Below are positions 11,116-20,000 of a DNA stretch of 20,000 nt, piece by piece. Within the stretch, counting starts at the first letter, position 1; each line of letters opens with the position of its first letter. The notes under the pieces were generated by a model that saw only the letters and a program-made list of their open reading frames with translations, was not told where the DNA came from and ran no database searches. Location of the stretch: NCBI GenBank assembly GCA_001586965.3, contig LUCW03002174.1, forward strand, positions 1 to 20,000. The letters are read 5' to 3'. A program made the translations under genes and the position numbers. The DNA is from Sphaeroforma sirkka (lineage: Eukaryota > Opisthokonta > Ichthyosporea > Ichthyophonida).

Positions 11116-11433
11116 ATTATATTGTATTCCATTTATAGGTCAACATACAAACACATGCTAATCCACTTCTCTTTTGAGAGTATAGCAAGCTACACGTGCG
11201 ATTCTAGTTCACACATATGTACTGTAGTGCGAATAGGTTTTGACCCAGTATGTATCTGAAAAAATTGGACAAAAAACAGGTAAACAGTAAAAGAGGTAGA
11301 CAAAAAAGGAGGTTTGACTGTACCCATGTCCCAACTATGAAATTTCAAGCCTCTTTTGGATTAGGGTTTACGATTACTTAGGTCTCTTGGGTTTAGGGTA
11401 GTTTAAAAAGGCGCGCAAAGTGTATCATTTAGA

Positions 11434-11476
11434 AGGCTATGCGCAAAGCCACATAGAATACATAGTGGCATAGCCT
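11434..11476. repeat. Inverted repeat / hairpin
   Basis: AGGCTAT (11434-11440) pairs with ATAGCCT (11470-11476), and GCCAC (11448-11452) pairs with GTGGC (11465-11469). This leaves a 7-nt one-sided bulge and a 12-nt loop. All 12 stem pairs are Watson-Crick. Its role is unknown; it could be chance, a terminator-like hairpin or a foldback remnant. Confidence 0.5.
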
Positions 11477-12546
11477 GCTTCTCATTGTCTCTTGTTCATT
11501 TTTCAAGTGAAGATCACGTAGACACGTACAGTTCAATGATATATACATACTGCCTCGCAAAATTGCTTGGCAAAAAACAACTCTATGACATAAATTGTAA
11601 AAACCTCAGACTATACACATATGTAGTACAAACCACAGACATGTAAACATAGTGCTCAAGATATATAACGTATCATGAAGAAAAAGCGTGAACGATCGAC
11701 GCAACCAGCGTACTGTCAGACGTATACAAAGATGCTGTACGCTAATATCGCGGGCTCAGGTAGTTGAAAACTTCACGCACTTGATACAGTTTATTAAAAC
11801 ACACAGTGATCGTTTTGGGCACTTAACATGAGCTGTTCTGCTGTTAACGTCGTAGTATTCGATCGCTGACTTGTAGTCTCACTAACTTGATAATTTTAGT
11901 TTATTGATTATTTGCATATCACATATGTATTATATGCTTATTATATATGCAGAGGTTACATATTATCGTATGTGTAAGGTGTATACACTTATCATATATA
12001 TACGGTGAGTAAACGTCTGCTATGTGGGAGAAGTATGTGGGCTGTGTTCAGCCTGTGTATTCATCGAATACTATGATAAATCGGAAATCAACAAACATAA
12101 ATGCTTGAGACTGGAATTTTCATCCCATCCACACGATCGGCTATGCTATCAAGAGTGCAATTCTTAGCGGCTTTGATAGTTCGAGATTGTGATAGTATGT
12201 GCTTAGAACGTTCAGGGTGGTATCATATTGGCGTGGACGTGCCTAAAAAATTGTTAAATACCATATACAAGCACTGATGCTTCTATGCCTGCAATGATGG
12301 GTGGTTTTGTCCGGCTGTATATGTGCAGTTCTCTACCAGTATGGTCTATGTAGAGTTGAATATCAGAATTCAACACTGGGAGCAAAATTTGAGGCTGCGA
12401 GCTTAAGCTCTGTCCGCTTAGATGTCATTACGACACTGTACAATGAATAAGGTTCCAATTGAAGAAAAAACATTTTGTGACTGAACCTTTTGTTGACCGT
12501 AACTCTCAGTACCTTGTTCTCCCTGACGTTTTTGTATCATCTTAAG

Positions 12547-15500
12547 CTGTGATTGCCACTATTCATGCGAAAAAATCGTTTGCAATACCAGGGATCAAGA
12601 ACAACATAGCGCTAAACGGCCACCTTGAACCCGACGCCGGCTTAGGATACCTCCCCAAATTGGATGCAAGTGCTGCTCGTAAAGGTATGACGATCACTAA
12701 CTCGGATCAATTTTTATTCCTGGTACCTCTGTGGGTGCTAATTTGATTCGCAACTTGGAGTCGATTCAAAAGTAATCCAACTCTGACCACACTATATTCA
12801 CGCCTATCAAACAGAAAATAAAAGAACTGCAAAACATACATCCTCGTATGCCATCGTCATATCGTCGCAAGTTTTAGACTTCAAGGCTTCAGAGTGTCCA
12901 AGCCGCTCATCCGTGAATGCGCTAAAAGACTACGCGGTGTCGAAGACAATCAGAACTCCGGTGGTCCAGCGATTCTTCGAAGGTATCGGTAGAGGCTAGT
13001 CTGTCGAGTTTTGTATTATCTGCTTCAGTCCTGGAATTTCGTGAATGTCTCCGCGTATATTTTGTTCGATTCAGAAGGCTGTGTAAAGTATGACCAATCT
13101 ACAATTACTAAACTGGCCTCTTGATCGATCCAGTGAAATTCCAAAAACCTGATATGGATACAAAAAGATGCTTCGCCCTCGAAACTTCTACCAAACACCC
13201 AGAAAGTACAAGTCAGACACCAGCGACAAGAAGGTAGGAATCAACTCAAAAGGCAATTGCTACATGACAGTTCCAAGATCCTTGTAGGGGCAGATGCTCC
13301 CATACGAAAGAAGTGGCAACATATTCTGATTCCTAATGAGCCTCTCTTTCGATTTGATTTCTACTGTGTAGAGTCTCGAGCTTCATGCCGCCAAGCACGC
13401 CGGCAGTGAACAGAGCGAATGCATCTACGCCAGTGACTAACAGTATGTGCTTTTTGAATTCATTGATTCTACTTTTCGAACAGAGTAGTTATTAGCATGT
13501 GGAGTCTACATCATCACGATTCTCTTTTGATTTACCTGCTCAGAATCAGTCTGTGAAACGCCACTCTCAGTAAAGAACGAAGATCGTATCGATCAGTCCC
13601 AAACCGATCTCAGCCAAAGCGGGCTTTGGCCTGGGCGCGGTGAAAATGACGTGGAAAACAGTCTTCTTCTGGCTGGAAGTGTATGCTTGCTTTCACCATC
13701 AGTTGCAACTCAGGTAATATTAAGTTCGCACTTTTTTCTCCTATAATTTACAACGTCAAGATTTCACATGCAAATAATTTGTCATAACAAAAGCAGACTA
13801 TGTGTTCCCTCGAACAGGTTGATGATGGATGCTTCCTACCCCACCTCGCTTCCCAAGGTGTAGAGTGGTCGCAACAGATGGAAACTCAGATAGGCGCACA
13901 GACCTGCGATTCGCGCACGCCCATCCCTTCAAGACCGTCCATGATTGCTGCAGAACCCAGAGAACATACCCCGGAGGGCGCAGGATTGATGCTAAGAAGT
14001 CGCACGGTTGTAAAAGATGCACATGTCATTCAAAATTCTGCTGATCTACTCAATATCAAAGTGGCTGTTGAAAGTACGGACACAAACAAAGAGGACATGC
14101 CATCCGCAGAGAGAAGTGGTGATATTAGGAATTGCACTCACAAGCGGGCTGTCAGTGAGAGTCCAAGCACGCAAAACGAGGCGGAGCCTAAGAGGCTACG
14201 ATCCCAAGGGCACATTAATACCGATACACGACTGGGAGTTTGTCCGGAGGGGTCTTATACCGCCGATACGCAACTTGTAAGCAAAATAGTTCATTGATGA
14301 TAAGTTTACCTACCAGAATTGTGTAGCAACATTGTACGCAAGCTTTCCATTGTGAATAAGTCTCTTCTTCCACTCATACAAAATTCGATCAACGTTACAA
14401 TTCTACTCAAACAGGTCATGGGTTTCGTGCAATCAAACAGGGCGCAGAAAATGTCACCTACCAGAGACCAAAGCGACAGTACACATACACTGTCTCCTAC
14501 GCAGGTATACAGTCTTGCGCCCATCAAAGACCACGGCTCAGACTTCACGGGTCAGAGGATAGGAATTAGCGTACCTGATTCTTTTATTGGTTTGCATCAA
14601 CATAGTGCTAGGGACCCCACTTGCCATGCGGATACAAATATAATCGGTCCGTCAGTACTTCCTTCATCCTTGCCGGGTACTCAACAAGCTTCTTGTCAGC
14701 CCCAGACCGCACAAGAGCAACCTGAATCGACCCAAATACAGGTAAGTGGAGCACTCACTTCTCGATAATGTTGTACGGTCGAGTTCATGCATACAATTGT
14801 ATTAATTCGAGATGAATGTATTTGTTCACTGCCACATATTGACGATGGTTCATATCATGGAATGTATTAAGCACCTGCGAATCTCGCTAACGAAATTTCA
14901 AAATTTCCGATTTTTCAAATCTGCCGACGATTGTTTAGCTGACCTTGTCCATAGCCAACGCGGTGAATAGCTCACGTAGTAAACCCTATTGCCATGTAAA
15001 TTTGTTTCCCTTGCCATGCTGTTGTGAAATGATGAATTATGTTTGTCCAACTTTCGCCACCCCTTCTGCATTAGTACTGTTCAGCTTTTTTTACAATTGA
15101 TGCAAAAGCTCAAATAAGAGTATGTAATACCCACATTGAACTTCGTTCTGCTGGTATTTCATTCAGGGGAACAGTTTACCTCTGGGCGAAAGTCAGTCAG
15201 TGCTCTCATTTACGGACAGCATGTTTATCGAAGCTGAGAACAATTTCGGGACGCTAATGGCTCAGGTTGTGGCTAAAAATGACAGCTGTACCATTGTTGA
15301 ATCCAAGGAGCCTCAGGCCGACATAGCTCCCTGGGCATTTACATCTGCGGCAAGGCCAGCACTTTCGGGCAGCATTCTTGGCGAAGCGGAGAACAACGAT
15401 AAGAAAGTCACTGAACAGGCTGCCGGCTCAGCATCTGTCGAAACCAAGGACCCACATGTCAGTGTCGAGGCTAGTTCGCTGACATCACCTGTTGCGAGGC

Positions 15501-17020
15501 CAGAATTCACGGATAGTATGTTTATCGAGGCGGAGAACAATTTTATGGAGATAATGGCGGCACAGGCGGCGCCAAAAAGGTTTGTTAAATCCAAGGACCC
15601 CCATGCCAAAATAAACCCAATAACGTTGACCAAATCTGATGGCGTCTCTGAGCACGAAGTCGCGGCACTAACCGAAGAGTGTAATCGTGACGAGGTCATT
15701 CAGGATGACCAGACTGGTCCAACTACCATGCCAGGTTTCATCATGGGAGGTAAAGTCGTGGTTGTGTCACAACAGAAATTGGAAGAATCCCGATCAAAGT
15801 TCGGACCCATACTGAGCGGACTGGAAACCCTTACCGCCTGCGACGATGTTTGCCAATTGCAAAGCTTGCGCTCGACTGGAAATTCTACTCTCAAAAAAAC
15901 CTCATATCAGGCAGTAGGCAAAGATACACCGAGTATGAAAGGTTTTGGAGGCATCGCACCATTTAAACTGCCCAAATTCAAAAAAAGTGGGCCCAATGGA
16001 CCTAAGTCCGGATTTCCTATCAATTCAGAAGTAGCGAACTTCACGGGCATGGCAACTAGTAGTATGAGGACACTACAAAAACCAAATATAAGCAGAAAGC
16101 CCATGCTCAGGAGCAGACCTTTGAATAATGACACAAATATCGTCTGCACTGATGAGTCTACCCAGCAAGTAACAAGCTGGTCAGCTGGATTGGGAGAGGC
16201 AGACGCTACAGGAATTGGTCTTCCCGTCAGTGGGGTTCTGGCATTGCAGTTGGAAACCATCGAGAGCGCCCCAAGTAATCGAGAGAACCGCAGAGTGTGT
16301 GAAGACCGTTCCATACTTCAAACCTCGAGCACTGGTGACAATGCAGATGAAATAGCACGAAATGGTAATTTTGTGATGGGCGGCAGAACCGTCGTCGTGG
16401 ATGATAAAGTGATATCAGTGGCAAAAGGGGCTCTAGGACTACAAGCAGATAAGAAAGCGTTTGAAACCGTCAATTATGAAGGGGAAGCAATCAGACGCAC
16501 AGCATTGGCTACAGGAGGCGAAACCGCTAAAATAAACCCACCAGCCTCAGCGACAGCGCTACAGTCTAGCTCACGGATAAATGCTGCCTCCTTCGCACCA
16601 ATACTGAGAACAGCGCAAGCTTATCAGTCAAGCGGCAATGAAATCGGCGGACACTCTGCTATACCAGCCATACCCTCGGCGGTGGTGGTGGCTGCCACAC
16701 CACACCACAGTCGGATCCAAACATCAACAGCATTCAAGCCACCCATGCCCCGGCTATCACTACCAAAGAATGATATGAAGGCAAGTATACTCTATGTTCA
16801 ACGTACATTTAAATATCAGAGTACATCGCAATTGCTTATAGCGGAGTTGTTTGCTCAATACGCCTGACAAAATTAAATTTGGCTTCATGCTTTATGATTC
16901 CCAGTGGCAATCCAACACCCCGTTAAACACAAGCAACGATTTGTTGTTTATATGTTGTAGGCTAACACCAGTTCATATAATTCCATAGGCCACAGCGATG
17001 CAGAGCGGAGTGCCTTGTAA
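12547..17020 (+). CDS. Large disordered protein with tandem repeats and two BRC-like motifs (5' end missing)
   Basis: Exons by frame and phase: 12547-12684, 12893-12982, 13134-13233, 13372-13442, 13544-13713, 13797 (or 13818)-14276, 14415-14741, 15167-16780, then possibly 16961-17020 ending in TAA. The joined frame stays open for roughly 1,000 codons. The first exon needs a phase-1 upstream exon that I could not find. The protein is rich in S, T, P, N and Q with no globular domain, signal peptide or membrane segment. Residues from 15209 form three repeats of about 48 aa; FTDSMFIEAENNF is identical in the first and third. At 15737 and 16370, FIMGGKVVVVS and FVMGGRTVVVD head segments resembling BRC RAD51-binding repeats (GK.V.VS...L...R..F). 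This could be the N-terminal part of a BRCA2-like protein with the DNA-binding domain beyond a long intron. The last exon leaves through a GCAAGT (GC-AG) donor; if unspliced it stops at 16867. Confidence 0.7.
15209..15643 (+). repeat. Three tandem ~48-residue coding repeats
   Basis: Unit 1 is 15209-15358, unit 2 is 15359-15502 and unit 3 is 15503 to about 15643. Shared positions: S-x-[FL]-x-EAENN near the start, then [SK]K[ED]P[QH] about 22 residues later, and the ARP or VARP ending of units 1 and 2. Unit 2 is the most diverged. All are in frame within one exon of the large disordered protein. Confidence 0.8.
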
Positions 17021-17645
17021 AAGGCGCTCAACTCGCTCCTCCTATCAGAGAAGGTCGATCCAAAGAGTCCATATACTGGGAAGCAAGTAGGGGGAGGAGA
17101 TGCTGTATCGTAGGGCTGTCAAGCAGGACAGCCACTCCTTCGTCCAGGTGGAATTTCTCCTGCCACAACTTCGACTGGCAGAAACTCACTATGGTCAAGG
17201 AGCAAATATCGCGTAATATTGCAAGTGTAGGAGCTCACACGAGGCGCTCATTGCGCTCCGCATGGAACTAGAGTTCGATCCCTAGGAGTACCGGAAGGGG
17301 CAAGCGCGACCAGCGGCTCAAGCCAACCAATTTAGGCTATTACACCGATGGCACTAGCACCGGGACGGACAATACATGGTAATTCAACTGCACCAGAGAG
17401 AGGAGATACTGGATCATAGAGCGGAGAAACACCTTCCGCAGCTCCCGTCAGCAGGAAGCGCACGATCTCGATGAGAGCGCTCAGTATTTGCGACATATAC
17501 ACAATATTACAGAGCGGAGAAACTCATACGAAGCACACGCCTAGTTCCTTTTATCAGGGAAGTCTGGCCCCGAAGTGCCGTAGACCGGGGAGAGGAGAAG
17601 CTACATCGTCGGGTCATCAGCGAAGACACTCACTCCATTTAAAGA
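16994..17645. repeat. Three diverged tandem repeats with B-box-like segments
   Basis: Units begin near 16994, 17221 and 17509. Shared blocks include AGAGCGGAG, GGCGCTCA..TCGCTCC, TATCAGgGAAGtC, GAGAGGAGA.GCT..ATCGT.GGGT and, ending units 1 and 2, AATATT. Unit 2 has AGAGTTCGATCCCTAGG, a good tRNA B-box; unit 1 has the aligned AAGGTCGATCC; unit 3 has lost it. The region looks GC-richer than its flanks and has no long open frame. It could be a trimeric tRNA-derived SINE or a small satellite. It overlaps the possible last exon of the upstream gene. Confidence 0.5.
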
Positions 17646-18006
17646 GATAATTAGCGCCGCGACTCTCACGGGAATAAACGCTCGCTGTCTGCCTAGATCA
17701 TGACACTAATCATTTCTAATTGCGAGTGAAAATCGCCTGCGGCATTCTCATACGGGCGAGCAGCTTCTGGGTGCAATGCATATTTGGTTTTGAGAGCGAT
17801 GTGGACTACCATGACTGAGGAGCATCTAGCCACAGTTGAAAAAATACCAACGTTTAGGTGTTTAGCAAACAAAGTATGCCGCTTCGCCAGCCTCTTTTAA
17901 TTTGAATATCTCGGAGCAACTCACCTGAAAGTAATATCCTTTTTCTCTTCGTGATTTTACCGCAATTGAATCCAACACAGTACCCAGCCAGGGCAGGGAC
18001 AGACTC
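17646..18006. other. Intergenic stretch, nothing recognised
   Basis: No open frame, repeat or RNA gene is apparent. An AATAAA at 17673-17678 (+) could end the upstream gene's transcript but is 650 bp past its possible stop. Confidence 0.4.
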
Positions 18007-18106
18007 TTAAAGTTCTATAAAGCTCTTTATTTGTAGGATGTTCAGTATCTGAATCAACAAAGAAACTACTTCGGTATTCGGCTCTACGGGAATGAATGCG
18101 TTGGAG

Positions 18107-18196
18107 CTATGGATGCTGATGCAACAGCTGGTGGCAGTCAACCTGGTAGTTGCCGAACGCCCTGGGATTAGCTGCATGTATACTTCCATAGTACAC
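18107..18196 (-). CDS. Possible terminal exon of an unidentified minus-strand gene
   Basis: On the minus strand, a pyrimidine-rich stretch ending TTTTTCCAG precedes a frame reading VYYGSIHAANPRAFGNYQ then VDCHQLLHQHP and a TAG stop (18107-18109). An AATAAA follows on the same strand at 18031-18026. The peptide has ordinary composition unlike the nearby repeats, but I recognise no family and could not join an upstream exon. A second overlapping frame is open for about 60 codons, so the choice of frame is uncertain. Confidence 0.2.
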   Translation of the reverse strand: MYYGSIHAANPRAFGNYQVDCHQLLHQHP

Positions 18197-18700
18197 CTGG
18201 AAAAACTTGTACCAACTTCCAATTTTTCAAACAAGAATGCATTTTGAAACATTCATTCTGATGATCGCCTCAAATTCTCAGCGAAGACCAACTACTGAAT
18301 TGTTGATCTTTCAACCATGTCATATCGAGCAACTCCTACGCTGAAATCGATTATGTCGTGTTCCCTGGAGAATAGTCAGGAGACTTGGAAGTGCTGCTTA
18401 CATAACCAATAGAGAAAAACGCTCCAATGCGATCAAAAAACTATCTATTACAACTAAACCCTTCATAATGCGCATAATATTTTTGTCATTATATGTAAGT
18501 GTACCTCGCTATACTAGATAAAAGAGAAAACAGAAAGCAAGAAGGAAACTGCTCTAAATACCAATCGTATGTTCCGAACCTAACACAGATGATGAGTCTA
18601 CAATACTCTCTAAACTACCACAAATGAGAATTCGGAACGAGAATTCCGGCTTCCCTTCGAACCGATTAACATTGCGGGTCAAATCTATAATATGGATATA
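18197..18700. other. Unassigned sequence before the microsatellite block
   Basis: It would contain upstream exons of the possible minus-strand exon if that gene is real, but none could be joined. No repeats stand out before about 18710. Confidence 0.35.
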
Positions 18701-18711
18701 TGAATATCGAT

Positions 18712-18791
18712 ATAAATACAGATATAAATAAGATATAGATATAGATATAGATTTAGATATATATATATAGCTATAGATATAGCTAAAGATA

Positions 18792-18845
<54 letters not shown>

Positions 18846-18868
18846 GTATGTATGTATATATATGCATA

Positions 18869-18964
<96 letters not shown>

Positions 18965-19210
18965 ATATACACCTATATATACACCTATACATACATGTTA
19001 CATGATGTGTGTGCTGTGCGTGTGCATGTATGCATATATTATATATATATATATATATTATATATATATATATGTATATATTATTATATTAAACGCACGT
19101 ACGTAAGCATTGCATCTGAATCATCATCCATCACAATACAACATATATACATTATTATACATATATATATATATATATACATATATACATTGACATTATA
19201 TTATTATACA
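18712..19210. repeat. GATATA and (TA)n microsatellites
   Basis: GATATA/TAGATA-type repeats (18712-18790) lead into pure TA runs at 18796-18842 and 18875-18961, the latter about 43 copies, with shorter TA runs after. No coding content is supported. Confidence 0.95.
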
Positions 19211-19226
19211 CATACATATTATATAC

Positions 19227-20000
19227 ATACATTACATGCATGCGTGCGTGCGTGTGCGTGCGTGCGTGCGTGCGTGCATTGTGCGTATGCATACACACGC
19301 ACACGCACGCACGTGCGTACGAACGTACGTGGCATGCGTGCGTACGTACGTACGTGCGCGCATGTGCATGCATCCCTTGTACGCACGCAACGCGCATAGT
19401 CACGTCAGATGCGTACGTACGCACGCACGTACGCACGTACGCACGTACGTACGTACGCACGTACGTACGCAACGCAACGTACGTACGTACGCACGTACGT
19501 ACGTATGTACGCATTGCCATGTGTGTGTGTACGCATGTATGCATGCAGCAGCATATGCACGCACACACACGCACGCATTACGCATTATGCTACGTACGCG
19601 TATTATATATATGTTTCAACGTACATATTACGCACGCAAGCATGCATGTCCCATATGCACATATGTATGCATTATTATATATTACGTATGCATGTACATG
19701 TGATATGTATTATTATACGCAACACAAGAACGTATGCACGTAACCGATGCACGCACGCACGCACGCACGTACGCATCGTAATATACGCATGCATATACGC
19801 CTTGTACGCAACGAACGAACGAACGAAGCTGAACGTACGTGCGTATGTACGTGTGTACATGTATGTATGTATATTACGTACGTCCGCACGTATGTATGTG
19901 CCCAGGTCTGGTATGCATGTGTACGCACGCACGCACGTACGTATGTATGTGATGCATGTACGTACGCATTATACGCTTATACGCAACAACGAACGAACAA
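19227..20000. repeat. ACGT/CGTG/ACGC tetranucleotide repeat block (runs off window)
   Basis: Long stretches of GTGC/CGTG, ACGT, ACGC, GTAT and AACG units. CGTG-type dominates at 19236-19280, palindromic ACGTACGT clusters lie at 19340-19510, and AACG units appear near 19808-19826 and at the window end. Peptides such as TYVRTYVR read from here are repeat artefacts. The block is nearly all alternating purine-pyrimidine and CpG-rich. Confidence 0.93.

Larger units (their letters stand above)
10705..11322. mobile_element. Possible pogo/Tc1-like MITE, about 0.6 kb
   Basis: Flanked by TA on both sides. The left end reads CAGAACCTCTC then a T-run and CGTCC. The right end, reverse-complemented, reads CAGTCAAACCTCC then TTTTTTGTCTACCTC. 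The ends match with small indels. TA target sites and CAG-starting termini are typical of pogo/Tigger-like Tc1-mariner elements. There is no transposase frame, so it would be non-autonomous. An alternative, smaller inverted repeat (10705-10779, ending GAGGTATGTA) shares the left end, so the boundaries are uncertain. Confidence 0.3.
10212..12546. other. Divergent intergenic region between the SmgGDS and disordered-protein genes
   Basis: It separates the SmgGDS start (- strand) from the first identified exon of the downstream + strand gene. It should hold both promoters and probably the missing 5' exons of the downstream gene, but I could not place them. No clear TATA or initiator was found. 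Open frames here (for example 10597-10788 and 11017-11259) show no domains. Repeats within it are listed separately. Confidence 0.5.

Noticed and set aside
11330..11400. Two TTAGGG motifs, possible interstitial telomere repeat
   Set aside because: The copies at about 11363 and 11393 are isolated, not tandem; expected by chance in AT-rich DNA.
11940..12002. Possible 5' exon of the large disordered-protein gene (acceptor near 11952, donor GTGAGT near 12003)
   Set aside because: The phase would fit, but the encoded peptide is AT-driven and has no start codon of its own; support is too weak.
18848..19932. Many long open frames encoding IYIYIY or TYVRTYVR peptides
   Set aside because: They are direct translations of TA and ACGT-type microsatellites on both strands, with no gene-like features.

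Overview
The window looks like nuclear DNA from an intron-rich eukaryote. Coding sequence is split into short exons by GT-AG introns (about 105-500 bp, one of 2.7 kb), intergenic DNA is AT-rich, and there are kilobase-scale microsatellite blocks. A SmgGDS-type ARM-repeat protein, known from animals and some amoebae, points away from plants and bacteria. A unicellular relative of animals (ichthyosporean-like) is my best guess, but the species is not shown by the sequence. I rebuilt the three main genes by hand by following reading frame, splice sites and phase.

Layout: (1) 208-2181, + strand, a five-exon gene for a 149-residue ASCH (PUA-like) domain protein, with a decayed tRNA-Ala-like sequence antisense in its third intron. 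(2) 2196-3250, a convergent intergenic gap with no supported gene. (3) 10211 down to 3251, - strand, a complete 15-exon gene for a 601-residue SmgGDS/RAP1GDS1 orthologue. All 14 introns are in phase 1 and sit between ARM repeats. Intron 2 holds a 2 kb block of TA/TG/CA microsatellites. (4) 10212-12546, a divergent intergenic region with a possible pogo-like MITE, a tRNA-like SINE fragment, a 22-bp tandem repeat and a hairpin. (5) 12547 to about 17020, + strand, most of a gene for a large disordered protein (about 1,000 residues visible, N-terminus not found). It carries three internal tandem repeats of about 48 residues and two motifs that resemble degenerate BRC (RAD51-binding) repeats. (6) 16994-17645, a GC-richer array of three diverged repeats with tRNA B-box-like segments. 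(7) 18007-18196, a weak exon candidate on the - strand. (8) 18700-20000, a microsatellite block moving from (TA)n into CGTG/ACGT-type repeats, almost entirely alternating purine-pyrimidine, running off the window.

The genes do not form an operon or obvious pathway. The ASCH and SmgGDS genes converge; SmgGDS and the large disordered-protein gene diverge. The points most worth follow-up are the BRC-like protein, the one-exon-per-ARM-repeat architecture, and the tRNA-derived repeats.
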